In this document: one piece after another, positions 22,868 to 32,360 of the stretch
Position numbering within the stretch: the stretch's first letter is position 1
How the letters are laid out: each line of letters starts with the position of its first letter
DNA from: Aeromonas molluscorum 848
GTDB lineage: Bacteria; Pseudomonadota; Gammaproteobacteria; Enterobacterales; Aeromonadaceae
Assembly (NCBI RefSeq): GCF_000388115.1
Contig: NZ_AQGQ01000011.1
Location: forward strand, 1-42,421
Reading direction: 5' to 3'
DNA length: 42,421 bases
Position numbers and translations under genes: made by a program
The notes under the pieces: generated by a model
Databases searched by the model: none
Told to the model about the DNA's origin: nothing
Seen by the model: only the letters and a program-made list of their open reading frames with translations

Positions 22868-25009
22868 ATGTACGCACTTCACCCCCCATTGACCCTGGTC
22901 GCGGCGACCCTCTCCACTCTGTTTACGGGCAGTGTCCTGGCCGCGCAAACCGATCCGGCAGCGCCTGGCACCGAGACCATGACGGTCCTTGGCGAGACCT
23001 ATCGCAACACGGCGACCAAGACCAAGCTCGACCCTGTCGAAACACCGCAGGCTATTTCCGTGGTGGATAGCCAGACGTTGGAGCAACGGGGCGCCAGTTC
23101 GGTGAGCGAGGCACTGCGTTATGTGCCTGGCGTCAACACCGAACTGCGGGGGGGCTCGGTCAATCGACTGGATCTGTTCAACATTCGCGGCTTTGACAAC
23201 TATCAGAATTTCTATGACGGTTTGCTGCTGCAATATAACGATTGGAACCTGCAACCGCAGATAGATCCTGTCGCCATCGAGCAGTTGGAAGTGTTCAAGG
23301 GGCCGACTTCGGTGCTTTACGGCAGCATGCCACCGGGCGGCATGGTCAACCTGATTGCCAAGCGGCCACAGCGCGAGGCCAGGCACAGCGTCAGCGTCGC
23401 GGGTGGCAGCGGGGATCTGCGCGAGGTGACCCTGGACACGACCGGCCCCATCAATGACGCCTTTGCCTACCGTCTGGTTGGTTTGGCCCGCCACAAGGAT
23501 GGCCAGGCGGTGACCTCACAAGAGGAGCGCTACGTGCTGGCTCCCTCCCTCGACTGGCGGCTCGGTGAACGTACCCTGCTCAACCTCAATGTTTATTACC
23601 AGAAGGATCCGGCCGCCGGCATCTACACCACAGTGCCCGCCAAAGGGTCGGCCAAGGACAATCCCCTCGGCAAGCTGGATAGCGATGCCTTCCTCGGTGA
23701 CGAGAACTGGAACCAGTACAACCGGGAGGTGGCGCTGTTTGGCTACAAGCTCAGCCACGATTTCGATGCCAACTGGCAGTTCCTGCAAAATGCCCGCTAC
23801 ATGGATGCGTCAGCCAAGCAGCACAATACCTATAACGCGGCCCTGGGGGCGGATGATCGCACTCTGGCGCGCAATGCCTACCTGACCAATGAGGAGTCCA
23901 AGGGATTCGTCATCGACAACCAGCTGGCTGGCAAGCTGGCGACCGGCTCCGTGCAGCACAATCTGTTGCTCGGGGTCGATTACCAATATCTGGATGCCCG
24001 GGTGCTCTATCGGGATACCCTCGACTATTCGGCGCCCAGTATCGACATTTTTAACCCGGATCACCGCCAGATTAACCCCGATAGCCTCAATTTCATCTAT
24101 CAGGACCGCAAGCAGATCAAGCAGTACCAGACGGGGGTCTATCTGCAGGATCAGCTGCGCCTCGACAGGCTGGTAGCCATAGGTGGCCTGCGCTATGACA
24201 GCTACCGGATGGATACCGACAGCGACAGCCTCTACAGCGGGGCTGCCAGCCACACCTTGGCCAAGATTGACCAGGACAATCTCTCCTTCCGCCTGGGGGC
24301 CCTCTATGAGCTCGACTACGGTATCTCGCCCTATGTGAGTTATGCCGACAGTTTCGAGCCAGTGGCGGGCAGCGACAAGAACGGCAATGCGTTCGATCCC
24401 GCCACTGGTCATCAGTGGGAGGGGGGGATCAAGTACCTGTCCGAGGACATGAGCAAGGGCCTGACCCTGTCGGCGTTCCGGATCACCAAGAAGCATGCCC
24501 TGGTGACGGATCCGGACAACCTGTACGGCCCCAAGTTGCAAACCGGCGAGATGGTCTCCAAGGGATTGGAGTTGGAGGGGCGCATCGATATCACCAGCAA
24601 CCTGGACCTGAGTGCCACCTATACCCTGCTCGACATGGTGATCAGCCGTGACACCACCAGTTTGCAAGGCAAGACCCCGGTCTGGGTGCCGGATCAGACG
24701 GCCTCTCTGTGGGCTAACTACCGACTCGGTCAAGGGCCTGCCGCCGGTCTGCGTCTGGGGACCGGTCTGCGGTACGTTGGTGAGGCCGAGATGGATGCCG
24801 CCAACACCGACAAGGTGCCCGATTATCTGTTGATGGACATGTCTGCCTCTTATGATCTGGCCCAACTGAGCCAGCGCCTGAAAGGGGTGGAGGCCTCCGT
24901 CAGTGCCAGCAACCTGTTCGATACCACCTATTACTCCTGCTACGACCAGAGCAACTGCTGGTTCGGTGCCGAGCGCAATGTGAAGGCCAGACTCAAATAC
25001 GTATTCTAA
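22868..25009 (+). CDS. TonB-dependent ferric siderophore receptor (FhuA/FoxA-like)
   Basis: This outer-membrane receptor precursor has 713 residues. A signal peptide of about 26 residues ends in SVLA-AQ. A TonB box (ETMTVLG) follows near residue 37. The plug domain covers about 50-160 (TPQAISVVDSQTLEQRG, then YVPGVNTELRGG, LEVFKGPTSVLYGSMPPGG). The rest forms the 22-strand barrel, ending in Phe as required for outer-membrane insertion. A cysteine pair near the end (YYSCYDQSNCWFG), followed by RNVKARLKYVF, matches the FhuA/FoxA/FpvA type that takes up hydroxamate siderophores such as ferrichrome or ferrioxamine. The exact ligand is unknown. The ATG at 22868 has GAGGATCAG before it; an upstream in-frame ATG at 22820 would add a non-signal extension over the Fur-like site. 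The FhuF-like gene follows. Confidence 0.93.
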   Translation: MYALHPPLTLVAATLSTLFTGSVLAAQTDPAAPGTETMTVLGETYRNTATKTKLDPVETPQAISVVDSQTLEQRGASSVSEALRYVPGVNTELRGGSVNRLDLFNIRGFDNYQNFYDGLLLQYNDWNLQPQIDPVAIEQLEVFKGPTSVLYGSMPPGGMVNLIAKRPQREARHSVSVAGGSGDLREVTLDTTGPINDAFAYRLVGLARHKDGQAVTSQEERYVLAPSLDWRLGERTLLNLNVYYQKDPAAGIYTTVPAKGSAKDNPLGKLDSDAFLGDENWNQYNREVALFGYKLSHDFDANWQFLQNARYMDASAKQHNTYNAALGADDRTLARNAYLTNEESKGFVIDNQLAGKLATGSVQHNLLLGVDYQYLDARVLYRDTLDYSAPSIDIFNPDHRQINPDSLNFIYQDRKQIKQYQTGVYLQDQLRLDRLVAIGGLRYDSYRMDTDSDSLYSGAASHTLAKIDQDNLSFRLGALYELDYGISPYVSYADSFEPVAGSDKNGNAFDPATGHQWEGGIKYLSEDMSKGLTLSAFRITKKHALVTDPDNLYGPKLQTGEMVSKGLELEGRIDITSNLDLSATYTLLDMVISRDTTSLQGKTPVWVPDQTASLWANYRLGQGPAAGLRLGTGLRYVGEAEMDAANTDKVPDYLLMDMSASYDLAQLSQRLKGVEASVSASNLFDTTYYSCYDQSNCWFGAERNVKARLKYVF

Positions 25010-25015
25010 GCCTGC

Positions 25016-25042
25016 GCCCCGGCCGGACGCCGGGGCCCTTTT
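25016..25042 (+). terminator. terminator after the siderophore receptor gene
   Basis: An 8-bp GC stem, GCCCCGGC/GCCGGGGC (25016-25023 with 25029-25036), with a 5-base loop is followed by CCTTTTAT. It lies between the receptor gene and the FhuF-like gene, so the latter depends on read-through or its own promoter. Confidence 0.82.
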
Positions 25043-25161
25043 ATCAGGGCGCCTCGTTCCATGACATCCCATCCGCCACTGGCCCTCTCGCTGAGACGGA
25101 GCCAGGTGCCATTGCCGCAGAGGAGCGGGCAGCTGGCCTGCTTGCTCACGCCCCCCTGTTT

Positions 25162-25902
25162 TTGGCCGCGAGGGAGCTGATCCCCTCCCTCAAGGGCGAG
25201 TGGGTGGCGCAGGAGAGACCGCTGCTGATCGGCGCAGAGCGTGCCATGGCCCCGGCCGCGGTGGCGTTGGCGCTGCATGATCACTGGCGGCTGGCGCATC
25301 CGGAGGCGGGCCCCGCCTACTGGTTGACCCGCAGCTGGGGCATGCTCTGCTGGCAGTCCATCTACCTCGCCATGGTGGCCGTCTACCGGGTCGGTGCGGT
25401 GCCCGCATTGGACAAGCTGGGGCTGGCGTATAGCGCCGGTCTGGTATCCGGTTTCACCTTGCCGGCCTCGCCGTTGATCAGGGGGGAGCAGGTGGTGTTG
25501 ATCGAGGCGGCAGGCAGGCGGTTGCGTCGCCATTGGCAGCGGCTCTTCGAGATGTTTGCCAGTGAGATGCGGTTGCGGCCCGGCTTCGTGCGCCCGCTGT
25601 TGGCGGACGATCTGCTGGCGGCGCTGGTCAGGGTGCCGGATTTCTTCACCGAGGTGAGCGTCGAGCGGGTCGCCGCCCATGCGCCGCTCTGGCTGGCGGC
25701 TTGCGGTTTGCCCGCCGAGCATCTGGCGGGGTGGCGGGAGGCGTCAGGCGTGGGGAGTGCTTCACCTGGCTATATCCGCCAGCGCTGCTGCCTGCACTAC
25801 AAGCGCCGCGATGGTTCGCTGTGCGAGAACTGTCCACGGCGACAAGCGGGTCAGGCTCGCTGCGGTGACGGAGCGGAGCAGAAGAGTGAACCAGATGGTT
25901 GA
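25162..25902 (+). CDS. fhuF: FhuF-like siderophore-iron reductase
   Basis: From TTG 25162 this is 246 residues. The C-terminus has the four-cysteine [2Fe-2S] motif of FhuF: Cys209-Cys210, ten residues, then Cys221-x-x-Cys224 (QRCCLHYKRRDGSLCENC). The body contains blocks seen in ferric iron reductases of this family (RSWGMLCWQSIYLAMVAVY). FhuF reduces ferric hydroxamate complexes in the cytoplasm and releases iron, matching the receptor gene directly upstream. The start is unclear: the frame is open upstream to the receptor's stop but contains no ATG or GTG, and the only nearby ATG (25061) is in another frame. Either a TTG or CTG start is used or there is a one-base error in the N-terminal region. 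A hairpin terminator follows. Confidence 0.85.
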   Translation: MAARELIPSLKGEWVAQERPLLIGAERAMAPAAVALALHDHWRLAHPEAGPAYWLTRSWGMLCWQSIYLAMVAVYRVGAVPALDKLGLAYSAGLVSGFTLPASPLIRGEQVVLIEAAGRRLRRHWQRLFEMFASEMRLRPGFVRPLLADDLLAALVRVPDFFTEVSVERVAAHAPLWLAACGLPAEHLAGWREASGVGSASPGYIRQRCCLHYKRRDGSLCENCPRRQAGQARCGDGAEQKSEPDG

Positions 25903-25913
25903 CGAGTGGTACG

Positions 25914-25940
25914 GGCCGCCCATGGGGCGGCCTTTTCTTT
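25914..25940. terminator. bidirectional terminator between fhuF-like gene and metR
   Basis: An 8-bp stem, GGCCGCCC/GGGCGGCC (25914-25921 with 25925-25932), with loop ATG is followed by TTTTCTTT. The convergent fhuF-like gene and metR probably share it. Confidence 0.85.
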
Positions 25941-25950
25941 ACGACCTGAG

Positions 25951-26871
25951 TCAGGCGCCCATCTTGGCGCGAATGCGTTCGAACAGGCTCTGCAGGCAGG
26001 CTTGATCCTTGTCGGCGGCGCGCACGGCACCATACATGTGGCGGCGCACACCGCTTCCCAGGGGCCGGGCCTCGAGCAGCCCCTGGCGGACAAATTCCTC
26101 GCTGGCCCAGTTGGGCAGGGCGGCGACGCCAAGCCCGGCGGCGGCCATCTGCAGCATGACGGAGGTGTTGTCCACCAGCTTGCAACGCTTGGGCTCGATC
26201 CCCGCCGGTTGCAAGAAGCGGCTGAACACATCCATGCGAGCGCGCTCCACCGGGTAGACCAGCAGCACCTCTTGTTGCAGATCGATTGGGGCTATCTGGG
26301 TCTGATGGCAGAGGGTGCTCTCCGGCGCCATCACCAGGCTGAGCTCGAAGGAGAACAGTGGTTCGAAGTGCAGATCGCCGCGGGCCAGTACATCCGAGGT
26401 GAGCAGCAAGTCGAGCTGGCCGCCGAGCAGGGCACTCAGGGTGTCGAAACCGGGCACTGACTCCACCTCCAGATCCACTCCTGGCCACTGGCGACGAAAG
26501 TCGGGCAAGAGCGGCAATAGCCACTGGATGCAGCTGTGGCAATCGAGCGCCAGGTGAAGGCGGCCCGCGTCGCCGCTGTGCAGGGCCTGCAACTGCTTCT
26601 CGGTCTGCGCCAGGGCGGGCAGCACCTGGCGGGCCAGAGCCAGCAAATGCTGCCCCGCCGCCGTCAATACCAGGGGCCGGCTTTTGCGCAAGTAAAGCTC
26701 CATGCCAAGGCGGGTCTCCAGCTCCTTGAGTTGATGGGATAGGGCAGATTGGGTGAGGTTGAGCGTGAGTGCGGCCCCCGCCAGAGAACCCTGCTCGGCC
26801 AGGGCAGACATTGTCTTCAGATGCTTGATATCAATGCTCAAATTACTGGTCGACTTGCTGGGCACACCCAT
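25951..26871 (-). CDS. metR: LysR-type regulator of methionine synthesis MetR
   Basis: This 306-residue LysR-type regulator matches Escherichia coli MetR. The winged helix-turn-helix region (IKHLKTMSALAEQGSLAGAA, then LNLTQSALSHQLKELE, LGMELYLRKSRPL) is followed by the co-inducer domain with HSCIQWLLPLLPDF, LDLLLTSDVL and VDNTSVMLQMAAAGLGVAAL. MetR uses homocysteine as co-inducer and activates metE and other methionine genes. The gene is divergent from metE, as in enterobacteria, with a TGAA-N5-TTCA operator between them. I chose the ATG at 26871 because AAGGAG lies eight bases upstream; an in-frame ATG at 26904 would add 11 residues and lacks a good site. It should repress itself through the shared region. 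Confidence 0.93.
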   Translation of the reverse strand: MGVPSKSTSNLSIDIKHLKTMSALAEQGSLAGAALTLNLTQSALSHQLKELETRLGMELYLRKSRPLVLTAAGQHLLALARQVLPALAQTEKQLQALHSGDAGRLHLALDCHSCIQWLLPLLPDFRRQWPGVDLEVESVPGFDTLSALLGGQLDLLLTSDVLARGDLHFEPLFSFELSLVMAPESTLCHQTQIAPIDLQQEVLLVYPVERARMDVFSRFLQPAGIEPKRCKLVDNTSVMLQMAAAGLGVAALPNWASEEFVRQGLLEARPLGSGVRRHMYGAVRAADKDQACLQSLFERIRAKMGA

Positions 26872-26984
26872 GGCACCACTCCTTGCTGTATCAGTTGAAG
26901 ACACGCTTTGATCACTGGGGCTGGCTCCTTTCCATATGCGTTACAGACTCCCTTGTGCATCGTTGAGGATTTCTTGAGAGCCAG

Positions 26985-27044
26985 TTGAAGAGGATTCAAT
27001 AGCCAAGAGCACCTTATCTCGACATTCTAGATGTGTAAACATCT
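26985..27044. promoter_or_regulatory. metR-metE control region: MetR site and possible MetJ boxes
   Basis: TTGAAGAGGATTCAA (26985-26999) is a perfect palindrome containing TGAA-N5-TTCA, the MetR consensus. Further on, AGATGTGT and AAACATCT (27029-27044) form tandem 8-base units resembling the MetJ box AGACGTCT and together make a palindrome. The MetR site is convincing; the MetJ site is a moderate match. No cobalamin riboswitch is apparent. Confidence 0.65.
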
Positions 27045-27102
27045 GGATGGCTAAATCATCCAGTTCCCCATAGGACAGAGATGAGATTAAGGAAAGACGG
27101 CC

Positions 27103-29382
27103 ATGACACAAGCACATACCCTGGGATTCCCCCGCATCGGCGCCAAGCGTGAACTGAAATTTGCCCTCGAATCCTATTGGCGTGGTGAGACCACCCAGGC
27201 AGAACTGGTTGCCGTGGGCAAGAGCCTGCGTCAGCGTCACTGGCAAGCCCAGCGCACCGCTGGCGTCAGCCTGCTGCCGGTAGGGGATTTTGCCTGGTAC
27301 GATCAGGTACTTGGCACCAGCCTGCTGGTGGATGCCATCCCCGAGCGCCACCGTGATGGCGACACCGATCTCGACACCCTGTTCCGGGTGGCCCGTGGCC
27401 GTGCGCCGACCGGCCCGTCTGCCGCCGCCGCCGAGATGACCAAGTGGTTCAACACCAACTATCACTATCTGGTGCCCGAGTTCAGCCGTGACCAGCGCTT
27501 CAAGCTGGGCTGGAGCCAACTCTTTGAAGAGGTGGAAGAGGCCAAGGCGCTGGGGCTGCCGGTCAAGGCGGTGCTGCTGGGGCCCGTCTCATATCTGTGG
27601 CTCGGCAAGGAGAAAGAGAGCGGCTTCTCGCGCCTCGAACTGCTCGACCGTCTGCTGATCGTCTATCAGGAGATCCTGGCCAAGCTGGCGGCGCAAGGGG
27701 TGGAGTGGGTGCAGATCGACGAGCCCGCCCTGGCGCTGGATCTGCCGGACGAGTGGCGCCTGGCCTATCTGAATGCCTATGAGCGTCTGAGCGGCCCCTG
27801 CAAGCTGCTGCTCACCACCTATTTCGGCTCTGTGGCCCATCAGCGCGACATCATCACCAGCCTGAAAGTCGATGGTTTGCACCTGGATCTGGTCGCCGCC
27901 CCCGAACAGCTGGAGACGCTGGTCCCGCACTTGCCGGCCCAGTGGGTCATCTCCGCCGGGGTGATCAATGGTCGCAACGTCTGGCGTGCCAACCTGGCCA
28001 AGCTGGCACCGACGCTCAATGCATTGAAAGCCAAGCTAGGCGAGCGACTCTGGGTCGCCTCATCCTGCTCCCTGCTGCACAGCCCGGTGGATCTCACCCT
28101 GGAGCATGAACTCGACCCCCAGACCCGCAGCTGGTTCGCCTTCGCCCTGCAAAAGTGCTATGAGCTGGGCCTGCTGGCCGACTACTTGAGCGACAGTGCG
28201 CTGGGTGGCGGTGACTTGACCAAGATTGCGGCCTACAGCCAACCCATCATCGATCGGGAGTCCGACAGCCGGGTTCACAAGCAAGGGGTGCAGTCTCGTC
28301 TGGCCCAGCTGACCGAATCCGAGTTCAATCGCCACAGCGCTTACGAGCAGCGGGCCCTGGCCCAGCGCAGGGATCTCAAGCTGCCCCTGTTGCCGACCAC
28401 CACCATCGGCTCTTTCCCGCAGACGGCGGAAATCCGGGTGCTGCGTCAGGATTGGCGTGCCGGTCGTATCGACGACGGCGCTTACGAGGCGGGTATTCAG
28501 GCCCAGATCAAAGATGCCATCGCGCGTCAGGAGGCCATCGGGCTGGACGTGCTGGTGCACGGCGAGGCCGAGCGCAACGACATGGTGGAGTATTTCGGTG
28601 AGCTGCTGGACGGCTTTGCCATCACCCGTTTCGGCTGGGTGCAGAGCTATGGTTCGCGCTGCGTCAAGCCGCCGGTGATCACCCGGGACATCGACCGTCC
28701 GACCCCCATGACGCTGGCGTGGACCCAGTTTGCCCAGAGCCTGACCGACAAGCCGGTCAAAGGGATGCTGACCGGGCCCGTGACCATCCTCTGCTGGTCC
28801 TTCCCCCGGGAAGATGTGAGCCGCGAGCAATCTGCCCTGCAGATTGGCCTGGCCATTCGCGACGAAGTGGCGAGCCTCGAAGCCGCCGGCATCAAGATTA
28901 TCCAGATTGATGAGCCAGCCATCCGCGAAGGCTTGCCCCTGCGTAAACAGGATCATCAGGCCTATCTGGACTGGGCGGTGCGGGCCTTCCGCCTGAGTGC
29001 GAGCCCGGTGGTGGACAGCACCCAGATCCACACCCACATGTGTTACAGCGATTTCAACCTCATCATAGAGGCGGTGGCGGCGCTTGATGCGGACGTGATC
29101 ACCATAGAGACCAGCCGTAGCCAGATGCAGCTGCTTGAAGCGTTCGAGCGCTTCAACTACCCCAACGAAATCGGCCCGGGCGTCTATGACATCCACTCGC
29201 CGAACGTACCGAGCCAGAGCTGGATTGAGGGCTTGCTGCGCAAGGCGGCCCAGCAGATCCCGGCCGAGCGGCTCTGGGTCAACCCGGATTGCGGCCTCAA
29301 GACCCGCGGCTGGGAAGAGACGGAAGCGGCGCTCAAGGTGATGGTCGATGCCACCAAGGTGCTGCGCGCCGAGCTGGCGTAA
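27103..29382 (+). CDS. metE: cobalamin-independent methionine synthase MetE
   Basis: This enzyme has 759 residues, the usual length. It transfers a methyl group from methyl-tetrahydrofolate triglutamate to homocysteine in the last step of methionine synthesis, in the cytoplasm, without B12. The N-terminal barrel starts [20 protein letters not shown]. The C-terminal catalytic barrel contains [47 protein letters not shown] and the zinc ligands in HTHMCYSDF and NPDCGLKTR, which bind and activate homocysteine. The ATG at 27103 follows AAGGAAA at eight bases. The gene is divergent from metR and followed by a hairpin terminator at 29422. No frameshift or missing catalytic residue is seen. Confidence 0.98.
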   Translation: MTQAHTLGFPRIGAKRELKFALESYWRGETTQAELVAVGKSLRQRHWQAQRTAGVSLLPVGDFAWYDQVLGTSLLVDAIPERHRDGDTDLDTLFRVARGRAPTGPSAAAAEMTKWFNTNYHYLVPEFSRDQRFKLGWSQLFEEVEEAKALGLPVKAVLLGPVSYLWLGKEKESGFSRLELLDRLLIVYQEILAKLAAQGVEWVQIDEPALALDLPDEWRLAYLNAYERLSGPCKLLLTTYFGSVAHQRDIITSLKVDGLHLDLVAAPEQLETLVPHLPAQWVISAGVINGRNVWRANLAKLAPTLNALKAKLGERLWVASSCSLLHSPVDLTLEHELDPQTRSWFAFALQKCYELGLLADYLSDSALGGGDLTKIAAYSQPIIDRESDSRVHKQGVQSRLAQLTESEFNRHSAYEQRALAQRRDLKLPLLPTTTIGSFPQTAEIRVLRQDWRAGRIDDGAYEAGIQAQIKDAIARQEAIGLDVLVHGEAERNDMVEYFGELLDGFAITRFGWVQSYGSRCVKPPVITRDIDRPTPMTLAWTQFAQSLTDKPVKGMLTGPVTILCWSFPREDVSREQSALQIGLAIRDEVASLEAAGIKIIQIDEPAIREGLPLRKQDHQAYLDWAVRAFRLSASPVVDSTQIHTHMCYSDFNLIIEAVAALDADVITIETSRSQMQLLEAFERFNYPNEIGPGVYDIHSPNVPSQSWIEGLLRKAAQQIPAERLWVNPDCGLKTRGWEETEAALKVMVDATKVLRAELA

Positions 29383-29421
29383 ACCGCCAGGCAGCTAGCC
29401 AAGGAGGTGTCACTGACGAAT

Positions 29422-29449
29422 AAGGGGAGGGCGCAAGCCTTCCCCTTTT
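29422..29449 (+). terminator. terminator after metE
   Basis: AAGGGGAGG and CCTTCCCCTT (29422-29430 with 29438-29447) pair with a one-base bulge around loop GCGCAAG. A T run follows (CCCCTTTTC). Confidence 0.85.
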
Positions 29450-29562
29450 CGTTGTCAGCTGCAACGGGAGCGATTACTGGGCCATGGCGACGCTGGCATT
29501 GATGGAAGAGATGCCGGTAGAATTGCGCATTTTGAATGACCCTTATCATGCACAGGAACAAG

Positions 29563-30674
29563 ATGCAGCTCAGCGACTTTTACCCGGTATCGACCAATAC
29601 CAGCCTCAAGGAGAGCTGTTATGGCGCTCTAGGTGCGCTCATCGGTCTGTTGATGACCGAATGGCTCTGCCAATGGTGGCTTGGCGTCAGCCCCCACTGG
29701 CTCATTGCCCCCATGGGCGCCTCAGCCGTGCTGCTCTTTGCCGCCCCGGCCAGTCCGCTGGCCCAGCCCTGGTCCATCCTAGTGGGCAACAGTGTCTCGG
29801 CCTTGATGGGGGTGATCAGTGCAAGCTGGATCCCGGATCTGGCACTGGCCTCCGCCGTGGCAGTGATGCTGGCCATCGCCGCCATGTTCATGACCCGCAG
29901 CCTGCACCCGCCAGGGGGGGCCGTGGCTCTGACCGCCGTGATAGGTGGCGAGAGCATCACCCAGCTTGGCTTCTGGTATGTGTTGCTGCCGGTGTTCATC
30001 AACTCCCTGCTCCTCCTGGCCATGGGCCTCCTCTACAACCGGGCGCTCGGTCGCCGTTATCCCAATGGTGGCAAGGCGGCCCCCAACCGTCACCAGACGC
30101 GGATCCCGAGCCGAGCAAGCGCATCGCAACCCATGCCACCGACATCGATTTTGCCCTGGAAAAGCACGGCGAGCTGCTCGACATCAGCCGTCAGGATCTG
30201 CAGGCACTGCTGCAAGAGGCGCAACTGCATGCGCTGCGCGAGCGGGTCGGGACAGTACTCTGTCAGGATGTGATGTCGCGGGATCTGATCGTCGTTGCGC
30301 CAGAGGAGTCGGCCATGGTGGCCTGGCATCGACTCTCCCAGCATCAAATCAAGGCGTTGCCTGTGGTCGATGATGCGCAGCGGCTGGTCGGCATCCTGAC
30401 CCTGCACGATCTGATGATCGACAGGCAGCGCCAGCTACCGAGGGAGGCTGCCAGCCTCGAACAGAAGCGGGTAGCGGATCTGATGACCCGCGAGGTGCGT
30501 ACGGCGCGCCGTTATCAGCCGCTCTACGATCTGGTGGAGTCCTTCTCCGATGGTGGTCTGCACCATATGCCGGTGGTGGAGGGGGAGCAACTGGTCGGTA
30601 TCTTGACTCAGTCGGATATGGTGGCGGCCCTGTTCAATCTGGCACTGCGCCCGGTTGCGGACAAGGCAGAGTAA
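29563..30674 (+). pseudogene. HPP-family membrane protein with CBS domains, frameshifted
   Basis: The first frame (from ATG 29563) encodes an HPP-type integral membrane domain: several helices with APMGASAVLLFAAP, SLHPPGGAVALTAV and a closing FINSLLLLAMGLLYNRALG. At about 30097 the reading continues in the next frame, where SKRIATHATDIDFALEKHGE, DVMSRDLIVVAPEES and two CBS motifs (LPVVDDAQRLVGILT and MPVVEGEQLVGILT) follow, ending at 30674. One missing base in CAGAC-GCGG would restore NRHQTADPEPSKR, the linker expected in intact homologues. HPP proteins have been linked to nitrite transport in plastids and cyanobacteria; CBS pairs sense adenine nucleotides. Intact it would be about 371 residues. 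It is either a real mutation or a sequencing error. Confidence 0.85.
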
Positions 30675-30749
30675 AGACGAAGGCCGGCGCAACCAGGGGG
30701 AGGCCGCTTGGAGAGGCGTTACAGCGAGGCCGTGGTGCCTCGCCCTTGG

Positions 30750-32033
30750 TCAATCATCGCCGATCAACCTGCGGGCCAAGGCCCTGACTTGTGCTTTATC
30801 TTCCTCCAGGTTCATGGCCAGTTCACTGCGGGCCAGCGCCAACCGGCCGTGACGGCGGGCCGCGTCGGCCATGGTCTGGCTGCCGTGGGTCAATGCCAGC
30901 AAGGCTTTTTGCAGTCGCAGGGCCACCTCTAGCGTCCCCGCGCCATCCCGGGCGATGGCGGTAAAGGCATCATCGAACATATCCATGACGGCCAGTGGCG
31001 ATGCGCTGATCCGCTCGCAGGGTGAGGCCTGGTGGTTGGCCTGATCTTCGCCGGAGAGCGGCTCATCCCACAGCACGAACAGGCGCACCAGCGTACCCAG
31101 TATGCCGATGGCAGTCCCTGGATCGTTGACCGCGGGGGAGAGGGCTCGCCCGGCTATCTCGGCCAGTACAATCAGGCCAAAGCGGGGATCTTCATCGAAC
31201 AGTCGCTCCGATCCTACCGTGAAAGCGCTGGCGAGACGGGCCATGTCGAGCCTGGCAGGCTCAGGGCAGCCGTGGGCCAGGGCAAGCCCCTGGTCTGGCG
31301 TCACGAAAGTGCCGGGCAGCGCCAGGATCTGTATCTGGGTGTCCATCTCCTCGGCCAGGGCGTTGAGGTGCGCTATATCAATCTGCTGTACGTAGCCAAT
31401 CTCGGGACTGCTTATCAGCAGGCCACCGGTGAGCCCCTCATGGACGGGATTGGCACCCAGGGTGGGGGTGAGGCGCCGCCGTTGCAGGGCGGCATTTGTC
31501 GCCTGTTCGACCCGCTTGACCGTAGTGCCAAGGCGTCCCAGACGGGCAATGCGATCCACCCAGTGGACGAACATCAGAATGACGAGAGCCAGCACGACCA
31601 GGGTGAGCAGAAACAGGGTGAAGCGACCGGCCAGGGCGAAATAGTCGTTTTTGACCCCGATCAGCGAGACCACGCTGAAGATGAAGGCACCGATAAAGGT
31701 CGACAGGGCATTTTGTGAGACGTCATCGGCGATCACCAGCGTGACGCTACGCGGAGTGGCCGCGTTGCTGGCCGAGGCGTAGGCTGCCACCATGGAGGCG
31801 ACGGCAAAGGTGGCAACCCCCAGCATGCTGGCGGACATGACGGATAGCAGGGAGAGCAGTGCCTCGTTGGTGATGGTGGGCAGGTAGTCGCCAAGGTCGC
31901 TGCTATCGGCCAGGCGGGCGGCGAGGGCGCCCAGGATGGAGAGCAGGCAGATGGCGAGGGGTTTCACCCAAAGTCGCTCGCGAAGGCGGTTGACCAGGAA
32001 GCGCCAGCGCTCGCGGGAGGGGATGAACGGCAT
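30750..32033 (-). CDS. DUF2254 family membrane protein
   Basis: This predicted inner-membrane protein has 427 residues and no established function. It begins with an arginine-rich segment (RERWRFLVNRLRERLWVKPL), then four hydrophobic helices within the first 170 residues (LAICLLSILGALAARLA, LLSVMSASMLGVATFAVASM, FIGAFIFSVVSLIGV, FTLFLLTLVVLALVILMFVHW). A soluble C-terminal domain follows with the family motif DPRFGLIVLAEIAGRALSPA and VNDPGTAIGIL. I chose the ATG at 32033, with AAGGAG six bases upstream; the frame extends to 32081 but that part has no signal. It is a single gene convergent with the HPP-CBS gene. No mechanism for its regulation is visible. Confidence 0.9.
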   Translation of the reverse strand: MPFIPSRERWRFLVNRLRERLWVKPLAICLLSILGALAARLADSSDLGDYLPTITNEALLSLLSVMSASMLGVATFAVASMVAAYASASNAATPRSVTLVIADDVSQNALSTFIGAFIFSVVSLIGVKNDYFALAGRFTLFLLTLVVLALVILMFVHWVDRIARLGRLGTTVKRVEQATNAALQRRRLTPTLGANPVHEGLTGGLLISSPEIGYVQQIDIAHLNALAEEMDTQIQILALPGTFVTPDQGLALAHGCPEPARLDMARLASAFTVGSERLFDEDPRFGLIVLAEIAGRALSPAVNDPGTAIGILGTLVRLFVLWDEPLSGEDQANHQASPCERISASPLAVMDMFDDAFTAIARDGAGTLEVALRLQKALLALTHGSQTMADAARRHGRLALARSELAMNLEEDKAQVRALARRLIGDD

Positions 32034-32116
32034 AGGCACTCCTTTTCCTAGAGGGATAACCCAGCCTATGGTGTTCTGCACCAGGTCGCAATCTCATCAG
32101 GCTTGGCCGCGCATTA

Positions 32117-32163
32117 TACGAATAGAAAAGGAGTGGCCCTGGCCGCTCCTTTTTATATTCGTA
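32117..32163. terminator. 47-base hairpin upstream of DUF2254 gene
   Basis: Outer arms TACGAATA/TATTCGTA (32117-32124 with 32156-32163) enclose AAAAGGAG/CTCCTTTT (32126-32133 with 32147-32154) and GGCC/GGCC, with small mismatches. It can end transcripts from either strand and most likely isolates dadA from the downstream gene. Confidence 0.75.
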
Positions 32164-32290
32164 GCGCTGATGAACTCGATAGTGATGGCGCCCTTGACGC
32201 AGCCGGGCGCTATGCCAGTCGGGGATGCAGTCATGGGCCAGAATGCAAACGCTGACGACAGGTTCGGGGTGATCCAGGCAGCAAAGATGA

Positions 32291-32319
32291 CAAGAGGGAG
32301 TGCCAGGCACTCCCTCTTG
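32291..32319. terminator. 13-bp hairpin after dadA
   Basis: CAAGAGGGAGTGC/GCACTCCCTCTTG (32291-32303 with 32307-32319) with loop CAG is a perfect stem 42 bases beyond the dadA stop. It lacks a T run on the dadA strand, so it may stabilise the message end rather than terminate alone. Confidence 0.6.
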
Positions 32320-32360
32320 CATGAGGCTTGTGACCATCAAAATGGCCGCTGGCCGGGGAC

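Noticed and set aside
28060..29196. 378-codon minus-strand frame inside metE
   Set aside because: metE is complete and conserved on the plus strand, so this is a shadow frame.
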